DNA of 64,000 nucleotides, taken from Rhipicephalus microplus (Eukaryota > Arthropoda > Arachnida > Ixodida > Ixodidae). Location of the stretch: positions 241,555,088 through 241,619,087 of the forward strand of contig NC_134700.1 of the NCBI RefSeq assembly GCF_043290135.1, written 5' to 3'. Position 1 is the stretch's first letter, and each line of letters opens with the position of its first letter. Of the stretch, positions 12,541-23,786 are shown in pieces. The notes beneath the pieces are model-generated. The model searched no databases and had not been told where the DNA came from. It saw nothing but the letters and a program-made list of their open reading frames with translations. The position numbers and the translations under genes are program-made.

Positions 12541-15328
12541 GCAACCTGAACTTGGCAACGTTTAACGCTAGAACCTTATCTAGTGAGGGAAGTCTAGCTG
12601 TACTACACGAGGAGCTAGAGGGTGCTAAATGAGATATAATAGGGCTCAGTGAGGTTAGGAGGACAGATGAGGCCTATACAGTGCTACAGAATGAGCACGT
12701 CTTTTGCTATCGGGGCTTGGCTGGCAGAAGAGAACTGGGAGTGGGGTTCCTAATTCACAGAAACATAGCTGGCAACATAGAGGAATACTATAGCATTAAT
12801 GAAAGGGTGGTAGGTATCGTAATTAAACTGAATGAGAGATACAAGATGAAGGTGGTACAGGCTTACGCGCCCACATCTAGCCATGATGACGCTTCAGTTG
12901 AAAGCTTCTATGAAGACGTGGAATCGGCGTTGAGTAAGGTAAAAACACAGTATACTATACTGATGGGAGACTTTAATGCAAAGGTAGGGAAGAAGCAGGC
13001 TGGAGACCAGGCAGTAGGAGATCATGGCATCGGTACTAGAAACGCCAGAGGAGAGCTACTAGTAGAATTCGCAGAACGCAATAATTTACGGATTTTGAAT
13101 ACCTTCTACCGAAAACGAGGAAACCGCAAGTGGACATGGAGGAGCCCAACTGGCGAAAATAAGAACGAAATAGACTTTATAATGAGTGCACACCCAGGCA
13201 TCGTGCAGGATGTGGAAGTGGTTGGCAAGGTACGATGCAGTGACCATAGAATGGTACGGTCTCGAATTGGCCTAGACTTGAGGAAGGAACGACAGAAACT
13301 GATACGCAAGAAGCCAATCAATGAGCTAGCACTGAGAGGGAAAGTACAGGAATTCAGTCTCGCTTCGGAACAGGTACTCGGCTCTTAGTGAGGAAACCAA
13401 CCTTAGCATAGATACAATGAATGATAATATGACGAGTATCATTACGGAGTGTGCAGTGGAAGTTGGAGGCAGGGTAGTTAAACAGGACACTGGCAAGCTT
13501 TCCCAGGAAACGAAGAATCTCATTAAGAAGCGTCAAATCATGAAAGTCTTGAGTACAACAGACAAAATAGAACCAGCAGAGCTTTCGAAGTTGATTACTA
13601 GGCCTAAGGTATCCGATGTAAGAAGGTATAACATGGACAGAATTGAACAGGCTCTGAAAAATGGAGGAGCGTCAAAGGAGTGAAGAGGAAACTTGGGATA
13701 GGCAAAAATCGGATGTATGCACTAAGGGACAAAGAAGGAAAAATAACTACCAACATGGATAGGATAGTTAAAATAGCGGAGGAGTTTTACAGAGATCTGT
13801 ACAGTGGCCGGGACAACCACAACTTTAATACTATAAGAGCTAGCAGTAACCCAGATGACACCCCACCAGTAATGATAGAAGTCAGAAAAGCTTTGAAGAG
13901 CATGCAAAGAGGCAAAGCTGCTGGTGAGGATCAGGTAACATCAGATCTGCTGAAAGATGAAGGACAGATTGTGTTAGAAAAACTAGCCACCCTGTTTATG
14001 AGGTGTCTCCTGACGGGAAGAGTACCAGAGTTTTGGAAGAACACTAACATCATCTTAATACATAAGAAAGGAGATGGCAAGGACTTGAAGAATTACAGGC
14101 CGATCAGCTTGCTCTGTTTCGTATACAAGGTATTTACAAAGCTAATTGCTAACAGAATTGAGACAACATTAGAATTCAATCAACCAAAGGAACAAGCATG
14201 ATTTCGAACAGGCTACTCAACAATCGACCACATTCATATTATCAATAAGGCAATAGAGAAATGCTCAGAATATAACCAACCACTATACATAGCCTTCATA
14301 GATTACGAGAAGGCGTTTGATTGAGTAGATATATCAGCCGTCATGCAGACACTGCAGAATCAAGGCGTCGATGAAGTATATAGTAACACCCTGGAAGAAA
14401 TCTACTGGGGATCAACTGCTACCATAGTGCTTCTAAAGAAAGCAACAGAATACCAATCAAGAAGGGTGTAAGGCAGGAGGACACAATCTCCCCAATGCTA
14501 TTTACCGCGTGCTTACAGGAGGTTTTGAGAAGCCTAGAATGGGAACAGTTAGGGATAAGAGTTAATGGAGAGTACCTTAGTAACCTGCGCTTCGCCGATG
14601 ACATTGCATTCCTGAGTAACTCAGGGGACGAGTTGCAACTCATGATTACGGAGTTAGACAAGGAGAGCAGAAAGGTAGGTCTTAAAATGAATCTGCAGAA
14701 AACGAAAGTAATGTACAACAACCTCGAAAAAGAGCAGCGCTTCGAGATAGGTAATAGTGCTCATCAACTTGTAAAACACTGTCTACTTAGGGCAGGTATT
14801 AACCACGAAGCCGAACCACGAGATTGAAGTAACTAGAAGAATAAGAATGGGGTGGAGCACATTTGGCAAGCACTCTCAAATTATGACAGGTAGATTGTCA
14901 CTATCCCTCAAGAGGAAGGTATATAACAGCTGTATCTTGCCGGTACTTGGCTACGGAGCAGAAACCTGGAGACTTACAAAGAAGGTTCAGCTTAAATTGA
15001 GGACGACGCAACGAGCAATGGAAAAAAGAAAGGTAGGTGTAACCTTAAAAGACAAGAAGAGAGCAGAGTGGATTAGGGAACAAACCGGGGTTAAGGATAT
15101 CATAGCTGAAATCAAGAAGAGGAAATGGACATGGGCCGGACATGTAGCGCGTTGACAGGATAACCGCTGGTCGTTAAGGGTAATTAACTGGATTCCCAGA
15201 GAAGGCAAGCGGGTTAGGGGGAGACACAAAGTTAGGTGGGCAGATGAGATTAAGAAGTTTGCGGGTATAAATAGGCAGCAGGAAGCACAGGACCGGGTTA
15301 ACTGGCGGAACATGATAACATGAACATG
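12541..15328 (+). pseudogene. RTE-clade non-LTR retrotransposon, decayed copy A
   Basis: Closely matches copy B (46378-49214) along nearly its full length: endonuclease, then reverse transcriptase, then the C-terminal region. Visible motifs include TFNARTL, MGDFNAKVG and CSDHRMV (endonuclease), and NYRPISLL, FIDYEKAFD and LRFADDIAFLS (reverse transcriptase). Breaks relative to copy B: a TGA replacing Trp at 12630-12632, a frameshift near 13357, another near 13676, a TGA at 14199-14201, a TGA at 14322-14324, a frameshift near 14433 and a TGA at 15153-15155. The homology begins at the same base as in copy B. It ends early, after 'ggcggaacatg', replaced by a short ACATGA-rich tail. Possible 9-bp target-site duplication at 12532-12540 and 15329-15337. 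Not functional. Confidence 0.9.
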
Positions 15329-15337
15329 ATAATTACT
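15329..15337. repeat. Possible target-site duplication of RTE copy A, right
   Basis: Direct repeat of 12532-12540, just after the short ACATGA-rich tail that replaces the normal 3' end. Confidence 0.45.
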
Positions 15338-16855
15338 TGCTCTTTTATCATCGTGGGATAGCTGTGTTGAAGACTAGCACTCTTTTACAGATCGCGTCAT
15401 AGTATCGCGGATTTGTTGTGCATTTTTGATTCGTTCGAGGTTACGTCACATCAGGACAAGTTGTTCTACAGCTCCTCTGGAAAATTGCCCTCCCAGCATG
15501 TAATGGAGGTCTTTATTTATAGACTATTATTTTATAGCTTATTCCGTTACGTGGCATGCAGGAGAATTTTTCTTGTTGGTGTGCAAAGAAATGCCCAAGC
15601 ATTTAGAGCTATACGCAAAACGAGAAACAGATCTGCTTTTGCGTTCATCTCTGAAAGTACGAAAGGTAAGACTATATTTTTTGATGAAATGCTCGAGCCC
15701 TAAATTAAAGTGGCTTTTGAAGACCAGCGTGAGGGCTACAAAGCATTAATAATGCTCCAACGGGTTGCTCAGCTATGCTACCACCAACTGCTTTCCATAC
15801 AACGCCATAATTTTTCGTTCACACCTAGTTTCTGTGAAAGCTAAGATTTTCAGACTATTCGAATTATTCCAACCTTATTTGCCCATATTCTCAGTATTCC
15901 ACTGAACTTTGCATGAGTGTGATTATGAATGAATAAATGAATAAACTTCATTTGAAGCCCAGCAGTTTTTTCTTGGTGAGGTGGGGGAAGAGGAGATTAA
16001 CCCTTGTCCCTTCCCACCCTCTGTCAATCATGATGGCGGTACCTCAAGTGACCAAATTTTTTTTAGTCATTTGTATACGCGGTTTTCCGAACCATTGCCA
16101 AGCTGCTTTAAAGAGAGCTTTTTTATAAAGACTCTTTTGTATGCCAAAATGAATGAGAAGAAAGTATGATTTAGTTCAAGCTCTCATCCTGCCAGAGCAC
16201 TGCGTAGTTGCACTTGATTTCGTTACGCTGTCATTTCACAGCCCAATCCCTAAGTCTTAACTACTTGTCCGGTATCCAGGCTAAGAACAAATATGCTGGG
16301 ACCGAGGCTTTGCAGAATGGGCGTAAGAACTGGATGCCGAAACGATGCTTTTGTTTCTCATTCTTCATCTTTTTGAAGAGTGCGCAATGGTGGCTGCATA
16401 AAAACCCCTGTCTTTATGCTTTCTGGTTGATATGTTCGCGTTCTTATCGCGCCGTAGGAATCCAGAACCGACGAAATGCACTTCTTTCAGCTTGCGAGTG
16501 TCCAAGAAAAGCACGCTAGTGATTTCTCATACCATGTTCTGCGGCCGACGGGTCGGAGCTCTTAAGCCCTTCTTTCGTTCTTTCTTTTTTCCTTGGCTTG
16601 TGACATGTAATATAGATATTTATTTGATGATCTTGGTTTATTTGAGGTAAACGCGCTCCAAACGCTCAGTATATGCTCCAGAACGAGATTTAACAATATT
16701 TCATATCTTATTTGTTTCTATAGGACGACAAGAATGTCATGCTGTTTTTGTGAGCTCTTTCATGCATGTTGCGAAGAAGATTCTCGAAGAATGTTTCACC
16801 TGCGCAAACTTTATGTTAGGGAAGTGTAGCCACCAGTACAAAAATTATTTTGTGA
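15338..16855. other. No gene seen
   Basis: Short open frames only. Near 15930 a run of AATGAATAAATGAATAAAC leads into sequence that looks like a repeat end (a guess from composition), but no copy elsewhere in the window was matched. Nothing else is recognised. Confidence 0.4.
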
Positions 16856-16857
16856 AC

Positions 16858-17362
16858 CCCTTGAAGGAACACTTAAGATGAACAATGAATTGATTTGAAC
16901 TGACAAACTGCCCCTTGAGAACTCTAATGCCAGATGTTTCACTAGCGTAAGTTCATTATTAGTGGAGGAAAAAAGTTTAGGTTTTATTTTGTAATTTTCG
17001 CACGCAGTACTCCACGCATGAAGTTAAAAATTTCAAAATGTGTTTTTTGTATTTTCGCAACAATGCCTCAATGAAGTTTTCTGAAACTTCCTATGCTACA
17101 GGTGTGTGGCACCCGCAGACGATAACGTACTTTATTTTTACCAATTAGGAGCTACTCAGGACCCAGTAAACAACTTCAAAATCTATGACGTCACGGTGTT
17201 AGGTGCGGGAAGCTCTAGGTGGCGTCTCCACACGCATTTTTTTTCGCGCGTTTTCTCACCTAACAAGCATAGTGTCGTAGTAAGAGTTGTGTTTTCGAAA
17301 TTGGAAAAATGTTTTACTAATACCAGACAAATCGTGTTGCTCTTTAGTGTTTCTTTAAGAAC
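16858..17362. mobile_element. MITE-like element with imperfect TIRs
   Basis: 'cttgaaggaacacttaaga' at 16860-16878 pairs as an inverted repeat with 17341-17359 (16 of 19 positions). The 500-bp interior is non-coding and contains a 'tatgacgtcacggtgttagg' segment and a T-rich stretch. TIRs without a transposase suggest a non-autonomous DNA transposon. No target-site duplication was clear and the superfamily is unassigned. Confidence 0.5.
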
Positions 17363-17640
17363 AGTTCTCAGGGTTTTCAAAAGCGAAGAGAACCTCTGCT
17401 CTTAAGATGGCTGTGGTCCTGGAATAAGAAAACATTAAACGACTGCTCCTAACTTGACCATTTAACGTCGTAAAATGCAAGCGGCAGAATGCCTTTAGCA
17501 GGTTGGTCAAGCAGCTCACTCATTTGGACGCAGACAACCAGCAGCGCGGCCTTGTATCGGGGTCTCGCTCATTGGGAACAAGCTTGACCAAAGTGAGTGA
17601 AACTGGTCTCGATAAGGAGCGTTTTTCATAGCAGCTGTGC

Positions 17641-18110
17641 TGTTTAAGGGCGAAGCTTCCTATGGCGTGGCTTGTGCGTCCCCCGTTGGCGTTGTGCGTA
17701 ACCGCCGGTGGCACATACCCGAGAAAGCGGGTATGTACTACAGCGCATAGACTGCTATGTGCCACAAGGGAAGGAGAAAGACGATCGCGCGATACGATTG
17801 CGATGAAAAGATGCTAGATGGCGGTACTTGGAGTTGTTCACTAGATGGACGGACGGATGCCGCACGGATGAACAGAAAGACAAACAGACGATCGGATGGA
17901 CGAACGCACAGCTGGACACACGGAGGAACTCAGGGAGGGACGCACTGACGGACGGATGGATTGATGCACAGACGAATGGATGGATGGATGCACAGAAGGA
18001 CGGATGGACGCACGCGTCGGCTCACGATGGACGGTAGCATGGACGGACTGATGGACGCTTGCCCCATTCATCATCATTCACTCTGTGGATATGCTGTGAT
18101 TTTTTGTCTT
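17641..18110 (-). mobile_element. MITE-like element with GGAC/GACA minisatellite core
   Basis: One arm at about 17641-17690 ('aagggcgaagcttcc' followed by 'atggcgtggcttgtgcg') is the reverse complement of the arm at 59090-59125. The other arm (about 18056-18100, 'cattcatcatcattcactctgtggatatgc') is the reverse complement of the arm at 58645-58680. The core is a degenerate array of GGAC, GGAT and GACA units (about 17842-18057), preceded by 'agatggcggtac' and 'gttcactagatgg'. Open frames across the array are artefacts of the four-base period. Confidence 0.7.
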
Positions 18111-19439
18111 GGCACCTTTTGTTTGAAATCTGCTTTCACTTGCTCTGTAATTTCAGATCTCCTTTGGACACCAGTCTACCAGTTCTAGTTTGGAGATTAA
18201 CTCCAGCCTTTTTCCATGGGTGCCTGCATTTCATTTTTTCTTCCATAGCGCTATTTATTGAACACACGGGATCTGTTTTTCTGGTACATTCATTTTGTGC
18301 AAACATTTTGTCCATCGGTGAAATATAAAAATTGTTGATACCAACTTTAAAGTACTGACCATGTATCTCTTCCTCCTGCATGTTTTCGTAATAGGGCATG
18401 CTTTGCGAGGCGTAGGCAAACAAAATGCATCGTGCACTCCATTTTCGTTTAGCCGAGTTCGGGCACTGTTTGTGGTCGACAAATGGTGAAAATACAACCA
18501 AAAGCCAAGAAGGCACGTGTCTGCTTTTGATTTGAAAAAAAGTAAAGATGAAGAATGAGAAAGCAGCAACTCTCGAATCAGAGAGCAATAAATATTGGAC
18601 GCATTACTACGGCCAATTTGCGCTCGCCCTTTACGCGGGTAGCTTCGTTGTTATTGCTTCTCTTGTCGGCCGTTCGCAATGAGACTTTCATTGGAAATAA
18701 ATCTCCAGTAATGGCGGCAGAATTCTTCGAGGGCCGATGCCAAAGTGGGAATTAATAAGAGTGATAACGGGGTAGTGAAATGGCGAAAAAGAGCGAGAGA
18801 GAAAGTGGAGATGTGCAAATGGTTGCTTATTACCACCTTTTTGCTTCAGGTTGCAAGTTTGTTTTTTGTTTTAGAAGATTTAAAATTGCAGCGAGCAGGC
18901 TCTGTTAAAGGGCAGTGTTCTATTTGGCTCGCTACGGAAGATATTTCGTGAATGGGTATCCAACAAAAAACTGGAATAGATCGAGTGGCGTGTGTTTTAG
19001 GCCAATGTTCATTACCCGCATATTTTTCAGCCAAATATTTAATAACGTTCACAGCTTCTAACACGAGAAAACCATCTCTAGATAGGAAAAATTGGCACAT
19101 CACACGCACTTTGGAAATCGATGTTATGCAAAAAATGTAGAGCGATTGTTACTCTGTTGCATTTCTTATTGAGCGAAACGTTATAACATTACCCAGAAGA
19201 TATGTACAAATGTTCAACATGCGTAGAGACATATATTTAGCAGTCAAATATGCTTTATATAGCCAGTTGTTTACAGTTGCGCAACGATGCCAAAAGCAAC
19301 ATGAGTATTACTCCAGACGCAGTGACATGCCGGATTTCTAGCGCTTGTGCTTGTGATGATGGTAAGCCTGGATAGTTTCTACGCAAACAAACTTCAATGC
19401 ACGCTGATTAACTACAGCTGACGTCAACCGGACGTAACT
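18111..19439. other. No gene seen
   Basis: Several 60-150 codon open frames occur on both strands. None shows a domain, a good start context or any repeat relationship I can recognise. Treated as chance open frames in AT-rich DNA. Confidence 0.4.
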
Positions 19440-19763
19440 GTTGTGTCGTAGAAGTAATGTTCAAAAAAATTGGGGTACTTTCGCCACATTACGCCGGCAT
19501 AGGGTCTTTTTTTAGAGCAGTTCCGATGCCTGTAGTGGGTTTTTTGGTGGAATATCTGATTGCCACGCACACTCTTTGTTCGATTCTGGGTGGGATCCTG
19601 ATAATTGTTCTTTGCATTCATCGATTAAACGCAGCCGATGTCAGTTTTTTTCTTCATGCTCTCGCATTTAAGTTACCAACGTCTGTCCTCACTGTTACTG
19701 CGTAGATAAATTGTGGATCTCCGGTGGCGCATACCCGCATGCCGTGAACCCTATACCGGTATG
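19440..19763 (+). repeat. tRNA-derived composite repeat, copy 2 (left part)
   Basis: Parallel to the copies at 5090 and 28690. The tRNA-like head (about 19530-19605) has 'attgccacgcac' and a B-box-like 'tgttcgattctggg'. The shared downstream segment 'gctctcgcatttaagttacc' and 'ggcgcatacccgcatgcc' follow. It is interrupted by a partial Ruka SINE at 19764. Confidence 0.6.
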
Positions 19764-19917
19764 CGTTGGTTGATATGCGAGATTTACCGTCCCAAAACCA
19801 CGATATCATTACGAGAGACGCCGTAGTGGAGGGCTCCGTAGATTTCGACCATCTGGGTTCTTTTAACGTGCACCGAAATCTGAGCACACGGGCCTACAGC
19901 ATTTCCGCCTCCATCGT
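19764..19917 (-). mobile_element. Ruka-like SINE fragment, minus strand
   Basis: The minus strand gives the family body and 3' end: 'ggcccgtgtgctcagattt', 'cacgttaaaagaac', the 'ctccactacggcgtctc' segment and a terminal 'gcatatcaacc'. The tRNA-like head with A and B boxes is absent, as in a 5'-truncated copy, so it cannot be transcribed from its own internal promoter. Confidence 0.75.
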
Positions 19918-20130
19918 AAATGACCGGTATGTGTCACGCATATCTGGAGGAAAGGGTTCAACCATCTGCGTGTGCGAGGGTAAATTCACATTATTCATGT
20001 CCCGCCGAGACAGTCATATTTTATCGGCTCTCTTACCCTCCCACACTAATATTGGTCTATCCCAAAGAAGGAAGGCGATCGTGAGAGCACCCTCCCCTAG
20101 GTGGCTGGATAGATGGAAACGTTGATAAAA
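19918..20130 (+). repeat. tRNA-derived composite repeat, copy 2 (right part)
   Basis: Resumes the composite repeat after the SINE fragment. 'attcacattattcatg', 'ttaccctcccacactaat', 'gtgagagcaccc' and 'taggtggctggatag' align with 29101-29230. The GATA array that ends copy 3 is reduced here to a single GGATAGATGG. Confidence 0.6.
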
Positions 20131-21815
20131 ACCCTCAATGTACCCGCAGTACGTTGAATAATGCTTTGCACTAAATAATGTGACGTTCAGAGGCAAGAAA
20201 TGGGGGTACTCTGGCAATGCTTTGGCCACATGTCGCGCATGCGCTGCAAGGGTGATCGTACACCCCGGACTTAACTCAGCCATAAGCTGCTTCGGGTCCA
20301 AAAAATACATTCACGAGGGCCCTTAAAATGCAGCGCGACAGACGGTAACATGATATATCAAAATGCGACAATTTCGACGTGCGCGTGTTTTCTGCCGTTG
20401 CGCACTGTATTCGTGAACAGAGCGTTCATTCTTGACGTAGCAAAAAAGCATGGGTAACTAAAATGCTTGCTGGTATCCCCTGCATCTCTAGATTTGTGTT
20501 ACGGAAGTTGCATGAGACTGTATTTTTTTATTTTCGCTGCTTGAGAATCAACTTTGTCTAGTGCCTTTTTTGTATACACATAAAATGAATTCATGTCTTG
20601 ATTACAAGACATTTTCCGGCACAGTGTAGCTTTCCTATGACAAATATTCTATTCTGCTGTTGTCAGCACTGAAATAAATGTCGTTTTCCGAATTTCTCCT
20701 TGCTCGTTTTTATAGATAGAAAAAAAATGTACTGCAGTATAGTGCCTTTCTACGTTCTAAAGGTCGGTGAACTCATCAGCACAAGAAAACAAATAGAATA
20801 CCCAGAAATTGTGCTTCACTTGTGATGCACAAAACGAGTAAAAGACAATTCAGCATTCAGCATGCTGCCTTTAAAATAGAAACCTGCCGCGTGCTGCTCA
20901 AATTGCATTAGAGCACAGACACGTACAAAGGGGAATTTTATTTATTCTTACTACTTCTAGTCTTCTGAGAATTTCCCGATGAAAGGGAAGATTGGCACAA
21001 TCGGGAAGAACACGATGGCCGACGCGTAAGCCTTTGTCCCAACGACGGCGACTGAAAAGGCCTAAAGTAAGACGTTCTTTGGGAACTGCGCACAATGGGG
21101 CGGGAAAGGGCAGTACTGCACTACAGCGAATCACGACTCCTGCACAAAAGACGATAGGGGACCACAGGTAGAAACTAGAAAAAGTCTGAATTACTGGGCA
21201 CTTGCTGCACCAGCACTCTCGTATGCCGATCGTTAAAAGCAGAAAAAAAGGAATAAATAAAATAAACAAAGAAGCTTGAAGGCTGCTGAATTTGGCGCAC
21301 CTGTTCAGTTGCGTTTTCGTTGTCAGTTGAAAGCGTTTTCATTTTAGAAAGTTGGTGTGTGGCTGACTTTGTTGAGTCGGGTAACCTCTCTCTCTTCGCT
21401 GCACACTTTCTTGCATTCTCAAGAAATGCCTATTTTGTTCCACCAATCTTTGGAGTCATGGTAGTCTTCAGAGTTTTGGTGAATTTCTTCTTCGCAATTG
21501 CAAACGTGCACTCTGTGCATGAACTTCTCGCACGTTAATAGCAACAACGATGGTTTTCCTTCTTTGCATGATATTTTTTTATAATTTCATGATGAGCATT
21601 TTCTACCATGCCCCTTAAAGGAAAGACTGACTGGCCAGCTGAGCATTGGAGTGACATTAAGAGGTTTATAAATGACTGACTCTCACACGTCAGGATTCGC
21701 TGTTTCTACAGCGTATAATCGATTGATCGATCGATAAACTGTACTGCATTAACGCTATACATGACCACTGCTCGAAAAAGCTACGTATGAAATATTTTGC
21801 CTAGGTGGTTGATAA
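20131..21815. other. No gene seen
   Basis: No recognised domain or repeat. A palindromic ATCGAT-rich stretch lies at about 21718-21736. The open frames near 20898-21269 (minus) and 21320-21538 (plus) are unassigned and probably non-coding. Confidence 0.4.
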
Positions 21816-21841
21816 AAATTAAAGACATTCTTCAATATGGG

Positions 21842-22387
21842 CTCATTTTCGAGAAAATTTCCACTGAGGTTTAAATACAAGGTATGAAAACGACGTCAGC
21901 AATTTTATTCGGACCTGCCACCCTTGCCAGGTAAAGAAAGTGAAGTATAAGCAGTCGACAGATGTCATGACGAAACCAGAATATTCAAAGGCACCCTTTT
22001 AAGTGGTTCATCTAGACTTCGCAGAGCTTAAAAAGAAGGGGGAAGGGGGTCAGACGAACGAAAGTTTTTCTGCTTTGCATCGATGAATGTACCTGAACAA
22101 TTGTGGCTAAAGCAGGGAAAGAAGATGCGAATAGTGTCATCAATCTACCAAATGATGCGTGTTTTAAGCCCACCAAGACGCTAGTCTGCGATAACGATCC
22201 TGCTTTCCGTAGTAAGAAGCTAGCAAGATGCGCTAAAGATCTAAGAATTGCCATTAAATATTCTTCTCCGTATCACCCGGCAGCGAAAGGATTAGCAGAA
22301 CGGGCCATACGGGACATCAAGCAGTTTTTGAAGATGTATCCAGACTTTATCGAAGGGTGGAAATGCTGCCTTGAGGCCGCTGTGAAG
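21842..22387 (+). pseudogene. Ty3/Gypsy-type integrase remnant, N-terminal part
   Basis: Reading across several breaks gives an integrase. The zinc-binding end contains FIRTCHPCQVKK (about 21900-21940). VVHLDFAEL (about 22009-22035) carries the first catalytic Asp. TLVCDNDPAF (about 22181-22210) has the second Asp. SSPYHPAAKGLAERAIRDIK (about 22261-22320) holds the catalytic Glu. This is the D-D-E integrase core that inserts retroelement cDNA. Breaks include a TGA near 21866, a TAA near 22005 and a frameshift near 22090. The sequence stops at 22387, where a Penelope-like element is inserted; the protein resumes at 23187. Assignment to Gypsy rather than another LTR clade is by general resemblance. 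Confidence 0.75.
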
Positions 22388-23186
22388 CCATCTTGCTAGG
22401 AAGCGCAGCCACTATTACAAAGAACACACAACACAAGCGCTTAACTTCAACTAAACGTTTATTGTAAATGTCAGAGTTTATAAAGGGGATGAAAAGAGAA
22501 AAAAAATAAAAAAAATTATTAAAAAGATAAAAATGGTAAACAACAAAAGCACACGTGCCAGTCCCGTACATTACTATCCGTTATTGTCTATCACCCCATC
22601 CAAAAAACATAGTTCTTTCCGCTTGAGCGAGATAGAGGGTGCACTAACACAATCAAAATCATCGCGTGTCATTTCAGCCGCTTCGACTATCAAACTTGTT
22701 AACAAATATCTGTCTCGATACAGCACGCACGTGTTATCGAAATAAGGCACAAAACCGCACTTCTTACAGTGGATTGCCAAATGACCATCGGTACCCTTCT
22801 GCACTTTATTGTGGTGCTCTTTTAGCCTTTTATTAATGCATCTTTCGGTCGTTCCCACATAAACAAGACCACATGACAAGGGCACTCTGTAAACAACCGA
22901 CTGTGCACACTCAACATATTTATTGCGATGCTCAATTTGACAACCTTTCTTTTCTTTTGAAACAGGACAAGTTTGGCGACAAATTCTGGACAGTTTTTCA
23001 GGAGCAGACATAACCACTCGGACGCCCACCTTATTACCAATCTTTTTAAGATTGTGTGCCACACTATGGATATAGGGGACAACAGCCGTTTTACGCTGCT
23101 GCAGGGAAGTGTTAATACGCTGCCTATTTTGTTTCTATGGGTCCTTATATAGCGATTCAGCGACGCTTATAACCATTCGTTGCGGG
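22388..23186 (-). mobile_element. Penelope-like element, 5'-truncated, GIY-YIG domain
   Basis: A minus-strand frame of 162 codons (23062 to 22574) contains a GIY-YIG endonuclease: VVYRVPLSCGLVYVGTTERC at residues 56-75, KRLKEHH at 78-84, a Cys/His cluster (HLAIHCKKC, 94-102) and the probable catalytic Glu in IVEAAEM (127). The open frame continues upstream through VVPYIHSVAHNLKKIG, the linker typical of Penelope-like retroelements between reverse transcriptase and endonuclease, to a TAG at 23135-23137. No ATG starts the ORF and the reverse transcriptase is missing, so the copy is 5'-truncated. The 3' region (22570-22388) includes an AATAAA on the minus strand near 22460. It sits between codons of the Gypsy integrase. 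Confidence 0.8.
22574..23137 (-). pseudogene. GIY-YIG endonuclease domain of a Penelope-like element
   Basis: C-terminal part of a Penelope-like polyprotein, open on the minus strand from just inside a TAG at 23137 down to a stop at 22574. The GIY-YIG nuclease nicks target DNA for target-primed reverse transcription. The key Tyr, Gly, Arg, His and Glu positions appear present, so the domain is not obviously inactivated. It lacks its reverse transcriptase and any ATG, so it is a fragment. Penelope-like is preferred over a homing endonuclease because of the AVVPYIHSVAHNLKKIG linker. Confidence 0.75.
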
Positions 23187-23560
23187 TACCACAACCGATC
23201 GTTCACCACGGGTTTAGGCTGCAGTCCTCATTTTGCTACAACCGGAAGAACACTCATACTACCAGCAGATCGTGATCTAGGCCCCTTAGAAAAACTCCAA
23301 CTTACGGAAGCTGAGAGAAGTGCCAAGGCAAGAAGTGTATAAGCGGCGGATGAAGAGGAATTTTGATAAAAGGCACAACAGCGACATACCACCCATCCAG
23401 CCGACAGATTATATACTTGTGAAGAAAGGAGTTACTCGTTGAAATGCCAAATATTACGGACCGTTCGAATTTGTCAAGACCGCGTCTGAGCCCGGAATTC
23501 TGAAGAACCTGTGGTACGCTGCAGCCTTGGGTCAAAAAGAGTGTGCTTCCTTTGGCAACG
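23187..23560 (+). pseudogene. Ty3/Gypsy-type integrase remnant, C-terminal part
   Basis: Continues the integrase broken at 22387: YHNRSFTTGLGCSPHF (23187-23234), then after a frameshift near 23335 KRRMKRNFDKRHNSDIPP and TDYILVKKGVTR, a TGA at 23440-23442, and KYYGPFEFVKTAS. The last block matches the small barrel-like C-terminal region of Gypsy integrases. The frame decays by about 23580. The join with 22387 makes a continuous domain once the 799-bp insert is set aside. Confidence 0.7.
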
Positions 23561-23700
23561 TATTTAAGTATTGCAGCAGGAGGGAAGAGTGAAGTGGTCA
23601 AAGAAGTCGGGAAGAGTGAAGTGGTCTGCAATATACGCACGAAAGAGGACGAAGTGGAATGAGGGGGGACTAAAAGAAGAAGAGGAAGTTAAAATAACTT
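23561..23700 (+). other. 3' end of Gypsy element, possible polypurine tract
   Basis: Contains a short direct repeat of 'gggaagagtgaagtggtc' (near 23573 and 23606) and a purine run 'gaatgagggggga' near 23658, followed by purine-rich sequence. A polypurine tract just upstream of a 3' LTR would look like this, but no LTR pair is visible, so it is tentative. Confidence 0.3.
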
Positions 23701-23786
23701 GGCGCATGACACCCGTTTATCATGGATTATCTCTGTTTAATGTGTTGGTTCCTAGTCAGAATGCTACAAAAAATCTTGGAACAGAG

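Noticed and set aside
17757..18188. Overlapping frames rich in Asp, Gly, Trp and Arg
   Set aside because: Produced by the degenerate GGAC/GACA minisatellite inside the MITE-like element.
22388..23186. Free-standing homing endonuclease
   Set aside because: The GIY-YIG domain is preceded by a Penelope-type linker and sits as an insertion in an integrase, so a Penelope-like fragment is the better reading.
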